NCBI GenBank assembly: GCA_023390335.1
Contig: JAEWCZ010000024.1
Location: 1 to 64,000 of the forward strand
DNA length: 64,000 nt
Source: Bacillota bacterium
GTDB taxonomy: Bacteria > Bacillota > Clostridia > Acetivibrionales > DSM-1351
Direction: 5' to 3'
The notes beneath the pieces were generated by a model that was given only the letters and a program-made list of their open reading frames with translations, did not search any database and was not told the DNA's origin. Position 1 is the first letter of the stretch. Each line of letters starts with the position of its first letter. Position numbers and translations under genes: made by a program. Shown piece by piece: positions 8,493 to 16,913 of the stretch.

Positions 8493-10481
8493 TTATTTAG
8501 CCAAAACAGCGTTAGCCTTTGCAACAACATTTTCAGTTGTGAAGCCAAAGTGTTTGAACAGTTGGTCTGCAGGTCCCGAAGCACCAAAGGTATCTATGGA
8601 AATTACTTCGCCCTTTAATCCAACATATTTATGCCATCCGAAGGAGGAAGCTGCTTCAACTGCTACTCTGTTAGCAACAGATGATGGAAGTATGCTTTCC
8701 TTGTATTCAGCTGACTGTCTGTCAAAAAGTTCCATTGAAGGCATACTTACAACTCTTGCGTCAATGCCTTCTGCTTGCAGTTTTTTGCCGGCTTCAAGAG
8801 TAATGTGAACTTCTGAACCACAAGCTATCAAAATGATTTCAGGAGTCGCATTTTTTGAATCCAACAGAGTATAAGCACCCTTTAAAGCTACTTTTCCGTC
8901 GATATCAAGAACAGGTAGGTTCTGTCTTGTTAATACCAAACAAGTAGGTGATGAAGGGTTAGTAATTGCTGTAAACCAACCTGCAGCTGTTTCGTTTGCA
9001 TCAGCAGGTCTGAAATCTATAAAGTTTGGTATACTTCTTACAGATGCCAATTGTTCGATTGGTTGGTGAGTAGGTCCGTCTTCACCTACACCAATGCTAT
9101 CATGAGTCATTACATAAGTAACAGGTAATTTCATTAGAGCGGAAAGTCTCATAGCACCCTTCAAATAGTCAGTGAATACAAAGAAGGTTGCACAGTACAG
9201 TTTTAATCCGCCGTATACAGCCATTGCATTTGCTATAGCTGCCATTCCGTGTTCTCTTACACCGAAGTGAAGGTTTCTGCCGCTGTAATCTTCAGCAGAG
9301 AAGTCTCCAGCACCTTTCATAGCAGTTTTATTTGATGGTGCAAGGTCAGCAGAACCTCCAACAAGGTTAGGGATTCTTTGTGCAAGGTAATTTATGAGAT
9401 TTCCTGAAATTGCTCTGGTTGCATTTGCTTTAGGCTCAGCTTTCCAGAAGTTTTCATCATTTAGCAACATTTCTTCGTAGTTGTCATTATGCCACATGTC
9501 CCATTCTTTTGCGAGACCCGGGTATTCAGCAGCATATTTCTTAAACATTTCATTCCATTCGTTTTCAGCTTTTATACCGGAATCAATGATTCCCTTCATG
9601 TGAGCTGAAACTTCTTCATTTACGTTGAAGCAGTCATCCTTGCACATTCCCAAGTATTCCTTAGTCTTTGCAAGGCCTTCTTCTCCAAGAGGTTCACCAT
9701 GAACTGATGAGCTTCCCGCTTTTGGTGAGCCATAACCGATTTGAGTATTTATGATAATAAGTGAAGGTGCACTTGTGTCAGCTTTTGCCTTGGCAACTGC
9801 TGCACTGATTTCCTCAACATTGTTTCCGTCTTCAACTTTAAGTACTTGCCAACCATATGCGTCGAAACGTTTTGCAACATCTTCAGTGAAAGCTATGTCG
9901 GTGTTTCCTTCTATTGTAATATTATTGCTGTCATAAAGTAATATGAGCTTGCCCAGTTTCAAGGTACCTGCAAGAGAAGCTGCTTCACTTGCAACACCTT
10001 CCATAAGACATCCGTCTCCTGATAATGCAAAAGTATAGTTATCAACTATTTTGTAGCCGTCCTTGTTAAATTTGGCAGCCATAAATTCTTCAGCCATTGC
10101 CATACCAACCGCATTGGCAATACCTTGACCAAGAGGTCCTGTTGTAATTTCAACGCCTGGTGTATGTCCGAATTCAGGGTGTCCCGGAGTTTTGCTGTTA
10201 AATTGTCTGAAGTTCTTTAAATCTTCCATTGAAACATCATAACCGAACACATGCAGCATTGAATAAAGCATTGCTGAACCATGACCTGCTGAGAGTACGA
10301 ATCTGTCTCTATTTGGCCATTGTGGGTTTTTGGGATTATGTTTCATATGTTTTGCCCAAACAGTGTAGGCTATAGGTGCTGCACCCAGTGGCAAACCCGG
10401 ATGTCCTGATGATGCTTTTTGAACTGCTTCTGCAGCCAACACCCTTATAGTATTAATAGAAGCTGTGTCTATCTTGCTCAT
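8493..10481 (-). CDS. tkt: Transketolase
   Basis: A full-length transketolase of 662 residues. It catalyses thiamine-diphosphate-dependent transfer of two-carbon ketol units in the non-oxidative pentose phosphate pathway. The ThDP motif GDGCLMEG starts at 155 and pairs with the downstream NN (186-187). Catalytic histidines are present in SGHPG (27) and PGHPE (101). The pyrimidine and C-terminal domains follow without gaps. The ribosome site GGGGAGGA precedes the ATG. It is monocistronic, flanked by a terminator and by a ~270-bp AT-rich divergent region. Confidence 0.95.
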   Translation of the reverse strand: MSKIDTASINTIRVLAAEAVQKASSGHPGLPLGAAPIAYTVWAKHMKHNPKNPQWPNRDRFVLSAGHGSAMLYSMLHVFGYDVSMEDLKNFRQFNSKTPGHPEFGHTPGVEITTGPLGQGIANAVGMAMAEEFMAAKFNKDGYKIVDNYTFALSGDGCLMEGVASEAASLAGTLKLGKLILLYDSNNITIEGNTDIAFTEDVAKRFDAYGWQVLKVEDGNNVEEISAAVAKAKADTSAPSLIIINTQIGYGSPKAGSSSVHGEPLGEEGLAKTKEYLGMCKDDCFNVNEEVSAHMKGIIDSGIKAENEWNEMFKKYAAEYPGLAKEWDMWHNDNYEEMLLNDENFWKAEPKANATRAISGNLINYLAQRIPNLVGGSADLAPSNKTAMKGAGDFSAEDYSGRNLHFGVREHGMAAIANAMAVYGGLKLYCATFFVFTDYLKGAMRLSALMKLPVTYVMTHDSIGVGEDGPTHQPIEQLASVRSIPNFIDFRPADANETAAGWFTAITNPSSPTCLVLTRQNLPVLDIDGKVALKGAYTLLDSKNATPEIILIACGSEVHITLEAGKKLQAEGIDARVVSMPSMELFDRQSAEYKESILPSSVANRVAVEAASSFGWHKYVGLKGEVISIDTFGASGPADQLFKHFGFTTENVVAKANAVLAK

Positions 10482-10750
10482 AATTAGTCCTCCCCAATAT
10501 AATTATTACATTAAACATATTAACACAAAAATATATAAAAATAAGTATATATTACAAAAAATTATAACTATATAGTAAAAAAATATGAAAAATTAATCCT
10601 AAAATTTCTCAACGATTATAAATAAGTGTTTGCATATAGATAGATATTCATACCATATATTCTTAAAAATATTATCTTTTTAAAGGGAAAGGTGTATAAT
10701 AGTTAATACTAAAATTATCTGGTAATTTAATTGAAATACGAGGAAATATA

Positions 10751-11560
10751 ATGGAAGAGTTTATTGGGAAGCATAGGGGAAATTGTGAGGGCAGTCTGGG
10801 CTGCTGTGGTTACTGTTGCACTAAAATAGAGAATTTTTGCGTAACGATAGGCAGAACACAAATATTACAGGACGTAAACCTTCATCTACACTGCGGAGAG
10901 TTGACTGCGATTATAGGCCCTAATGGGGCGGGAAAGAGTACTTTGCTTAAATCTATATTAGGTGAAATTAAACATGAGGGTAATATTGTGTTTGCCGGAG
11001 CCAACGGGCAGGCTGGAGGGAGACCTATTGTGGGGTATGTTCCTCAACAACTGGAATTTGATACGGCGGCACCTCTTAGTGTAAGAAACCTATTTGCCTC
11101 ATGTATGAGCAGAAAACCTGCCTGGCAGGGTGTTTCGAAAAAGCTTAGCAGTAGGATTCTAGATTGTCTGGACAGAGTTCAGGCTGGTAAACTTATTGAC
11201 AAACGATTGGGCGCTTTATCCGGCGGAGAGCTGCAGAGAGTATTGCTGGCACTTGCACTTGAGCCAATGCCACAGCTCCTGCTTCTGGACGAGCCTGTAT
11301 CTGGGGTTGACAGAAAAGGCCTTGAAGTTTTCTATGAGATAGTGTCTAAAATAAGAAAAGAATATGATTTGACAATAATACTGGTTTCCCATGATCTTGA
11401 TTTGGTAAGGAAACATGCTGACAGAGTAGTTTTGTTAAACGGGACTGTAATACTCAATGGAACCCCTGAAGAAGTTTACACTGACAAACGTATGCACGAA
11501 ACCTTCGGTTTGACCGGTATTCTGGGAAATGAAACGGACGAGAACGGAGGGGAGAAATAA
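10751..11560 (+). CDS. Metal (Zn/Mn) ABC transporter ATPase with Cys-rich N-terminus
   Basis: A 269-residue ABC ATPase of the ZnuC/TroB type. Walker A is GPNGAGKST (about 57-65), the signature is LSGGELQR and Walker B is LLLLDEPVSG. A short extension before the ABC domain carries cysteines 12, 18, 19, 22, 23 and 30, which could bind metal. Its stop overlaps the start of the permease gene by one base, so the two are translationally coupled. No solute-binding protein gene is in the window. It energises import of divalent metal at the inner face of the membrane. Zinc is the likeliest ion; manganese is not excluded. Confidence 0.85.
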   Translation: MEEFIGKHRGNCEGSLGCCGYCCTKIENFCVTIGRTQILQDVNLHLHCGELTAIIGPNGAGKSTLLKSILGEIKHEGNIVFAGANGQAGGRPIVGYVPQQLEFDTAAPLSVRNLFASCMSRKPAWQGVSKKLSSRILDCLDRVQAGKLIDKRLGALSGGELQRVLLALALEPMPQLLLLDEPVSGVDRKGLEVFYEIVSKIRKEYDLTIILVSHDLDLVRKHADRVVLLNGTVILNGTPEEVYTDKRMHETFGLTGILGNETDENGGEK

Positions 11561-12399
11561 TGGAGCAGATATATAAATTACTCGATATTTTGTTTCCATT
11601 TAGTTGGCTTGTAGGGCATGAATTTATGAAAAATGCCTTCCTTGCTATTTTATTGATTGCGCCGGTATTCGGTATTCTGGGAACCATCATTGTAAATAAT
11701 CGTATGGCTTTTTTCTCAGATGCATTGGGTCACGGTGCATTTACCGGAATTGCAATAGGCACGGCGATAGGTGTTTTCCAGCCTATGTGGTCTGCAATAG
11801 TGTTTTCTATAGCTTTTTCTGTTCTGATTACAATTGTAAAGAATAGAACAAAGACATCCACAGACACGGTTATAGGAGTATTTTCATCTGCTGCAATTGC
11901 ATTGGGTGTTATACTAATGTATTCAAAAGGTAGCGGTAAATATTCTTCTGTGCTGTTGGGAGATATTTTAAGTATAAGTGCCGGAGAGATAGGACTACTA
12001 CTCATTATAGCAATTGTAATAATCGTATTTTGGTTAATGTTTTACAATAAAATACTTTTGGTAAGCCTGAATCAATCACTGGCAAAAAGCCGCGGAATAA
12101 ATACCATGGCGGTTGAACTGGCTTTTACGTCTGCTATTGCAGTAGTGGTAACTGTAAGCATACAGTGGATAGGACTTTTGATAATTAATTCTCTTTTGGT
12201 TCTTCCCGCTGCAGCTGCAAGAAATGTATCAACTAACGCACGACAGTACAATATCATTGCGCTACTGATTTCCTTTGTTTCTGGTATTGGAGGTCTTATT
12301 CTATCGTACTATTTCGATACTGCAACAGGGGCAACGATAGTTATCATTGCAGCGGTTATATATTTTATAACTCTTGGATTAAGGAAAAGGTTTATATAA
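11560..12399 (+). CDS. Metal ABC transporter permease (ZnuB/TroC family)
   Basis: A 279-residue permease with about eight TM segments. The family-typical DALGHGAFTGIAIG lies near 49-62, and LLVLPAAAARN is a second conserved block. The start codon shares its A with the stop of the upstream ATPase gene. The two products form the membrane core of a cluster-9 (Zn/Mn) ABC importer. The foldback element begins nine bases after the stop codon. Confidence 0.87.
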   Translation: MEQIYKLLDILFPFSWLVGHEFMKNAFLAILLIAPVFGILGTIIVNNRMAFFSDALGHGAFTGIAIGTAIGVFQPMWSAIVFSIAFSVLITIVKNRTKTSTDTVIGVFSSAAIALGVILMYSKGSGKYSSVLLGDILSISAGEIGLLLIIAIVIIVFWLMFYNKILLVSLNQSLAKSRGINTMAVELAFTSAIAVVVTVSIQWIGLLIINSLLVLPAAAARNVSTNARQYNIIALLISFVSGIGGLILSYYFDTATGATIVIIAAVIYFITLGLRKRFI

Positions 12400-12407
12400 T
12401 AATAAAA

Positions 12408-12709
12408 GGTTGTTGCAAAACAGAAAGTTTTTCTGTTTTAACACCGATACTCCTGTATAAAATTATATCAATGATTGCTTGCAAGATATTTGCAAGTGTT
12501 TCTAGCGGCTCATCTTCAGATATTTTACCGTCGCTCACATTCATCGTCCATGATTCATGGTTTCGCTAAAACCTACCTCGTGATAGGTTTTCCGGTAAAA
12601 TATCCGTCTTCGCCGATAAACAACTGCAAATATCTTTAACCAAGCTTCCATTGATACAATTTATACTAACGTACAGGTTAAATAAATAAAAATAAATTTT
12701 GCAACAACC
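12408..12709. mobile_element. 302-bp foldback/MITE-like palindromic element
   Basis: The ends are perfect 13-bp inverted repeats (GGTTGTTGCAAAA and TTTTGCAACAACC). Inside, further blocks pair in register: AGATATTTGCA (12484-12494) with 12625-12635, and GATATTTTACCG (12519-12530) with 12593-12604. The apex AAAACCTA pairs with TAGGTTTT. The whole element is therefore one long imperfect hairpin. It has no reading frame of note and no clear target duplication. It fills the gap between two convergent genes and could also terminate transcription. It is probably a non-autonomous insertion. Confidence 0.65.
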
Positions 12710-12720
12710 CTGCTGTCTTT

Positions 12721-15195
12721 CTATTTTCCCATTACAACCACAATTTCATTGGTATCCTTAAGCTCATCTACGCTGATATAACAGCCATCAATATGTTTTC
12801 CGTTAACGGTAACGTATTGTACGCCTTTTTCCACTCCTTGACTGTTGTCGACAGTTATATTAAGAACGGAGTTTCTGAATACCTTGGTCATTTTAAAGCT
12901 CTTCCAACTTGATGGAATACATGGGTTTACTTTTATGCCATCGTACTCAGGCTGTAATCCCAAAATTCCGTATACCATTGAAACCATTACAGTTGAAGCT
13001 GTACCTGTCAGCCAGTGAACATGTGAACGGCCGTGATTTTGGGTATCAATTCCTTCTGTTGCCTGCCCGTGGATATATGGCTCCAGTTTTCTCTTTTCTG
13101 CATTGTCATTCATGGCAGCCGGATTTATTTCAGTAAAATATTCATAGGCCCTGTTACCATTTCCTATAATTGTTTCAGCTAGTATCAACCAGCCTTGAGG
13201 CTGTGAGAATATTCCAGCGTTTTCCTTGGTTCCTGCATTGAAAAGTGACATTCTTGCCACAGGAAGACCATATTCCCTGAAAGCGGGGTAAAACAACATT
13301 GCACCATATTTAGTGTTCAAATTGTCATATACCTTATCAAGAACCGTACTTGCTTTTTCTCCTTCAGCGGCACCGCTTATAACGGACCATACCTGAGGAT
13401 TGAGCCACAGGCTTGCTTCGGAATTGTTTTTCGATCCTATAATATATCCGTCCTCTGTGAAGCCGCGAACATATTGATCTCCTTCCCATGAGGACTTTTG
13501 GATATTTCCACCTAGTTCTTCAATACGGTTTTTTGCCCACTCTATATCTGATGAAGCACCCTTTTTGACTGCAAACTCTTCAAAAATTTTAAGGGCATAG
13601 TATAGTTGGAAGGCAACGAAAAGTGATTCACCTTTTGAGCCAAGCCTCAAGCAATCGTTCCAGTCAGCAAATAATCCTGCCGGTAGGCCATGGCTGCCCA
13701 GTCTGTCCAAGTTAAATTGTATTGCTTGTTTAAGGTGTGTATAAACAGTTGCTTCCCCTTTATCTGCATAAGGAATTTTTTCATCTATAAAGTTCCAATC
13801 GCCGCTTTCTTTAATATATGTAATAACAGTCGGGAAGAGCCAAAGTGCGTCATCTGCACGATAAAAGGATTGTCCTGTTTCTTTTGCATATTGTGATTCA
13901 TCAGGAGTAGCTTCCTGCCCTGGCTTGTGATCAAATTTAACCAGTGGCAGCCCGCCGCCATTGGAAACTTGTCCGGAAAGCATAAGCCAAAGTCTTTCTC
14001 TTGCAGCATTATTATCCAAGTGGATTATACCCTGTATATCCTGTACCGTGTCACGGTAACCTAAACCGTTTCTCAGACCGCAGTACTGGAAGGAGGCTGC
14101 TCTGGACCAGAAAAATGTTATAAAGCACTGGTATGCATTCCAGACATTTGCCATATTATTAAAATTATCATCCGGGGTTTCCACCTGAAGGTTGCCTAAT
14201 CTTGAGTGCCAAAAGTTTTTCAGTTGTGTAAGCTCATTTAATACAACTTCGCTGAAGTCAAAAGCATCTTCATAGGAGCGCTTATTAGACTTTGCAACGG
14301 CATCATATTTTGAAATTAGGCTTTTTGCAACTTCTTCATTTCCTGCTCCAAGGAGGAAGGTCATTTCAGCCTCCTCACCGGGATTTAATTCTATATCTGT
14401 CTGGAGAGCCCCAAAAGCATTTCCGTTATAGGCAAGGGTATTTGAGCACTTTCCGGATTCTACGGCAACAGGATTGCCATAGTTTCTGTAGTTGCCTATA
14501 AATACATCTCTTTCGCCGTCAAAAGCAGAAACTGACTGACCTGCCAGACCAAAAAATCTGTATATGGGGGCACCCTTTTTATTGGAAGTGCCTTCAACAT
14601 CTGAGGAAGCCTCACTCCCATTTTCGTTAATTACCTGTAGTATGTGATTATCTTTAAAATATGTTTTACTTATAAATTGCGAATACTGAAGATTTACAGT
14701 ATCATTTTCATAGTGATCATGGTTTGTGAATTCCGCCATGCCATATATAGATAAGTTCCGTTTGCTTGTTCCACTATTCTTTATTCTGAAATTCCACACT
14801 TCATAGTTTTTATCAAGAGGAACATAGTAAAGGGTACGTGTTTCTATATCCTTGTAGGAGGATGAAATAATAGTGTAGGCAGTACCGTGTCTGCACTCAT
14901 TCGTATATTTGTCAATTGATTTACATACCGGCTGCCAAGAGCCTGACCAGTAATCCCCGTCTGCATTATCCCGTATATAAATAAATCGTCCGGGTTGATC
15001 GTTTGACATGGAATTTAATCTGAAACGTATTATTCTTCCGGCTGCACCGGATTTTACAAAACTATAGCCCGTTGCATTATTAGATATAATTGCGCCATAG
15101 TCTACAGACCCAAGATAATTACACCAGGGGGCAGGAGTATCAGGGCGAGTAATAACATACTCCTTGTTAACTGGATTAAAATGACCAAAATTCAT
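12721..15195 (-). CDS. GH94 family glycoside phosphorylase
   Basis: An 824-residue cytoplasmic enzyme whose N-terminus (EYVITRPDTPAPWCNYLG) is the GH94 signature. The catalytic acid is the aspartate of ADWNDC in the alpha/alpha barrel. The family cleaves beta-linked disaccharides with phosphate, yielding glucose- or GlcNAc-1-phosphate without spending ATP. The segment DYWSGSWQPV and the loop QVSNGGGLPLVKF look closer to the chitobiose-phosphorylase branch than to classic cellobiose phosphorylase, as far as I can judge from memory. Cellobiose remains the natural guess for a cellulolytic host. There is no signal peptide, so the substrate must be imported. Family firm, substrate open. Confidence 0.85.
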   Translation of the reverse strand: MNFGHFNPVNKEYVITRPDTPAPWCNYLGSVDYGAIISNNATGYSFVKSGAAGRIIRFRLNSMSNDQPGRFIYIRDNADGDYWSGSWQPVCKSIDKYTNECRHGTAYTIISSSYKDIETRTLYYVPLDKNYEVWNFRIKNSGTSKRNLSIYGMAEFTNHDHYENDTVNLQYSQFISKTYFKDNHILQVINENGSEASSDVEGTSNKKGAPIYRFFGLAGQSVSAFDGERDVFIGNYRNYGNPVAVESGKCSNTLAYNGNAFGALQTDIELNPGEEAEMTFLLGAGNEEVAKSLISKYDAVAKSNKRSYEDAFDFSEVVLNELTQLKNFWHSRLGNLQVETPDDNFNNMANVWNAYQCFITFFWSRAASFQYCGLRNGLGYRDTVQDIQGIIHLDNNAARERLWLMLSGQVSNGGGLPLVKFDHKPGQEATPDESQYAKETGQSFYRADDALWLFPTVITYIKESGDWNFIDEKIPYADKGEATVYTHLKQAIQFNLDRLGSHGLPAGLFADWNDCLRLGSKGESLFVAFQLYYALKIFEEFAVKKGASSDIEWAKNRIEELGGNIQKSSWEGDQYVRGFTEDGYIIGSKNNSEASLWLNPQVWSVISGAAEGEKASTVLDKVYDNLNTKYGAMLFYPAFREYGLPVARMSLFNAGTKENAGIFSQPQGWLILAETIIGNGNRAYEYFTEINPAAMNDNAEKRKLEPYIHGQATEGIDTQNHGRSHVHWLTGTASTVMVSMVYGILGLQPEYDGIKVNPCIPSSWKSFKMTKVFRNSVLNITVDNSQGVEKGVQYVTVNGKHIDGCYISVDELKDTNEIVVVMGK

Positions 15196-15311
15196 TTAAA
15201 GCACCTCCGAAAACCAAATTCAGAGATAATAATATCATAAAACTTAAAATAAATGTCAACAATTCAAAACAATAGAAAAATAATTTTCAAAACAATGAGG
15301 CGGTGTTTTAG

Positions 15312-15866
15312 ATCAACATAATTGTAGGAATGTCAGGGGCATCAGGAGTCATGTATGGAATCAGACTCCTAGAAACACTTAAGAGCGTACCCCAGATAAC
15401 AACTCACCTTGTAGTCAGCAGATACGCTGTTAAAAATATAGAACTCGAAACGGACTATAGTATTGAACAAGTGTTGGGGCTTGCAAACTTCACATATGAT
15501 AATGATAGTCTGGAGGCGAGGATATCCAGTGGCTCTTATTTAACCGATGCAACAGTAATTGTTCCGTGCAGTATGAAGACATTGGCTTGTATCTCAAACG
15601 GCATTTGTGACACGCTCATATCCAGAGCTGCTGATGTGACTCTTAAAGAATCACGAAAACTTATCATTTGCCCCAGAGAAACACCCCTTAACTCCATACA
15701 CCTTGAGAATATGCTCAAGCTATCAAAGCTGGGGGTAAAAATAATTCCGCCAATGCCAGCTTTTTATAATAAACCTCAAACGATTGATGATATCCTAAAT
15801 CACCAAGTCATGAAAATATGTGATTGTTTAGGTATTGCCAACAAAATAGGACGTAGATGGCAATAA
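15312..15866 (+). CDS. UbiX-like flavin prenyltransferase, apparent non-AUG start
   Basis: A UbiX-family flavoprotein, which normally prenylates FMN to supply the cofactor of UbiD-type decarboxylases. It has the family's opening strand plus glycine loop (IIVGMSGASG) and a conserved middle (PCSMKTLACISNG) and arginine (CPRETPL). The first ATG (15330) would delete the first beta strand. The frame upstream encodes that strand and is closed by TAG at 15309-15311. A strong AGGCGGTG (15298-15305) lies six bases before ATC at 15312, so initiation at ATC, ATA or ATT is suggested. No UbiD gene is nearby. Confidence 0.75.
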   Translation: MNIIVGMSGASGVMYGIRLLETLKSVPQITTHLVVSRYAVKNIELETDYSIEQVLGLANFTYDNDSLEARISSGSYLTDATVIVPCSMKTLACISNGICDTLISRAADVTLKESRKLIICPRETPLNSIHLENMLKLSKLGVKIIPPMPAFYNKPQTIDDILNHQVMKICDCLGIANKIGRRWQ

Positions 15867-15889
15867 TATGCTGCAAAACCCTTTTAATA

Positions 15890-16783
15890 CTATAGTTGTT
15901 CTACTTTATATCCCTTTTCCTTGAGCAGGTTGATAACACCGCTTTTTCCGGTCAGCCTTGAAATATCAGCTACAGCAAAATATTTACCACCGGATTTTAA
16001 ATATTTTGTAATGCACTCATAAGTTTTTTGTGTTACAGGTGTTTGGGCATCCTTGTCAAATGAAAATAGCTCATTCAAGCCATCTATGTCACCACATTTC
16101 CATAACGCGGTAGCATTTTTTACTGTTTCAGGTTCTTTTTCTACAACTGTAATGGTATTTTCGAGTAGTGAACCTTGAAGAGAGTATGACATTGAGCTCA
16201 GTCTGGTAAGTTGTGAATCTGAAGATTCAAGTTCAACTATTGACTTTCTATCTTTCTTTGCCTTTTTGATAAAATAGGATGGAATAGGATTCTGTAGGAA
16301 ATTTTGTGAATTATTAAACGCGAGATTAGAAATAAGGCTTTCAATTACCCAGGGCATAAAATTTCTGTAAGTAGAAAGTGATTTCTTGTTTTTAGTATAT
16401 TTTTTTATAAGATTATCTGCTTTGGTATACTGTTCCTTTGTTAACACCTTATCTATGGTTGTTTTTGATAGCAACCCATATTTTAATAGGGCTGTTACGG
16501 TTTGATCCTGTGTAGGTTTTGTCATGTCTGTTTCTACAATGATTTTAGAACATTCATTGTATATCTTTTCAACCTGTGCATTTAAAGGGAATATGCTTTT
16601 ATCGGTAATTGATAATGATCCAAGGAGGTATGTAATATTTCTTTCTAAGGAATCATTTTGATTTGTTACCTTCCACATGCTTATATGGTTATCTTCAGCA
16701 GTAAGTGCTTCAGAAGAAGCTGAGGATGCCAAGGTAAGGCATATAATAAGTATTAACGTAATAAAGGGCACTAATCTTCTCAT
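15890..16783 (-). CDS. TraB/GumN-family secreted protein lacking both histidine motifs
   Basis: A 297-residue protein with a signal peptide or anchor (1-28). The TraB/GumN fold is visible: YLLGSLSITDKSIFPL near the N-terminus, IIVETDM next, and the closing block YFAVADISRLTGKSGV. Members normally carry GxxH motifs in the first and last blocks that bind metal. Here both histidines are serine (GSLS and ADIS). The protein may have lost metal-dependent peptidase activity or use other ligands. It is convergent with the UbiX gene, with 23 bp between them. Confidence 0.7.
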   Translation of the reverse strand: MRRLVPFITLILIICLTLASSASSEALTAEDNHISMWKVTNQNDSLERNITYLLGSLSITDKSIFPLNAQVEKIYNECSKIIVETDMTKPTQDQTVTALLKYGLLSKTTIDKVLTKEQYTKADNLIKKYTKNKKSLSTYRNFMPWVIESLISNLAFNNSQNFLQNPIPSYFIKKAKKDRKSIVELESSDSQLTRLSSMSYSLQGSLLENTITVVEKEPETVKNATALWKCGDIDGLNELFSFDKDAQTPVTQKTYECITKYLKSGGKYFAVADISRLTGKSGVINLLKEKGYKVEQL

Positions 16784-16913
16784 TTAAAACCTCCGAGTTA
16801 TATTTATATTGTATAAAGACTACCAGCTATATTAAGATATAAGTATATTAATGTTGAATTATTACAATTATTTTAATATTATAGTAATATATACCAAACG
16901 TGGGGTGGATTAA

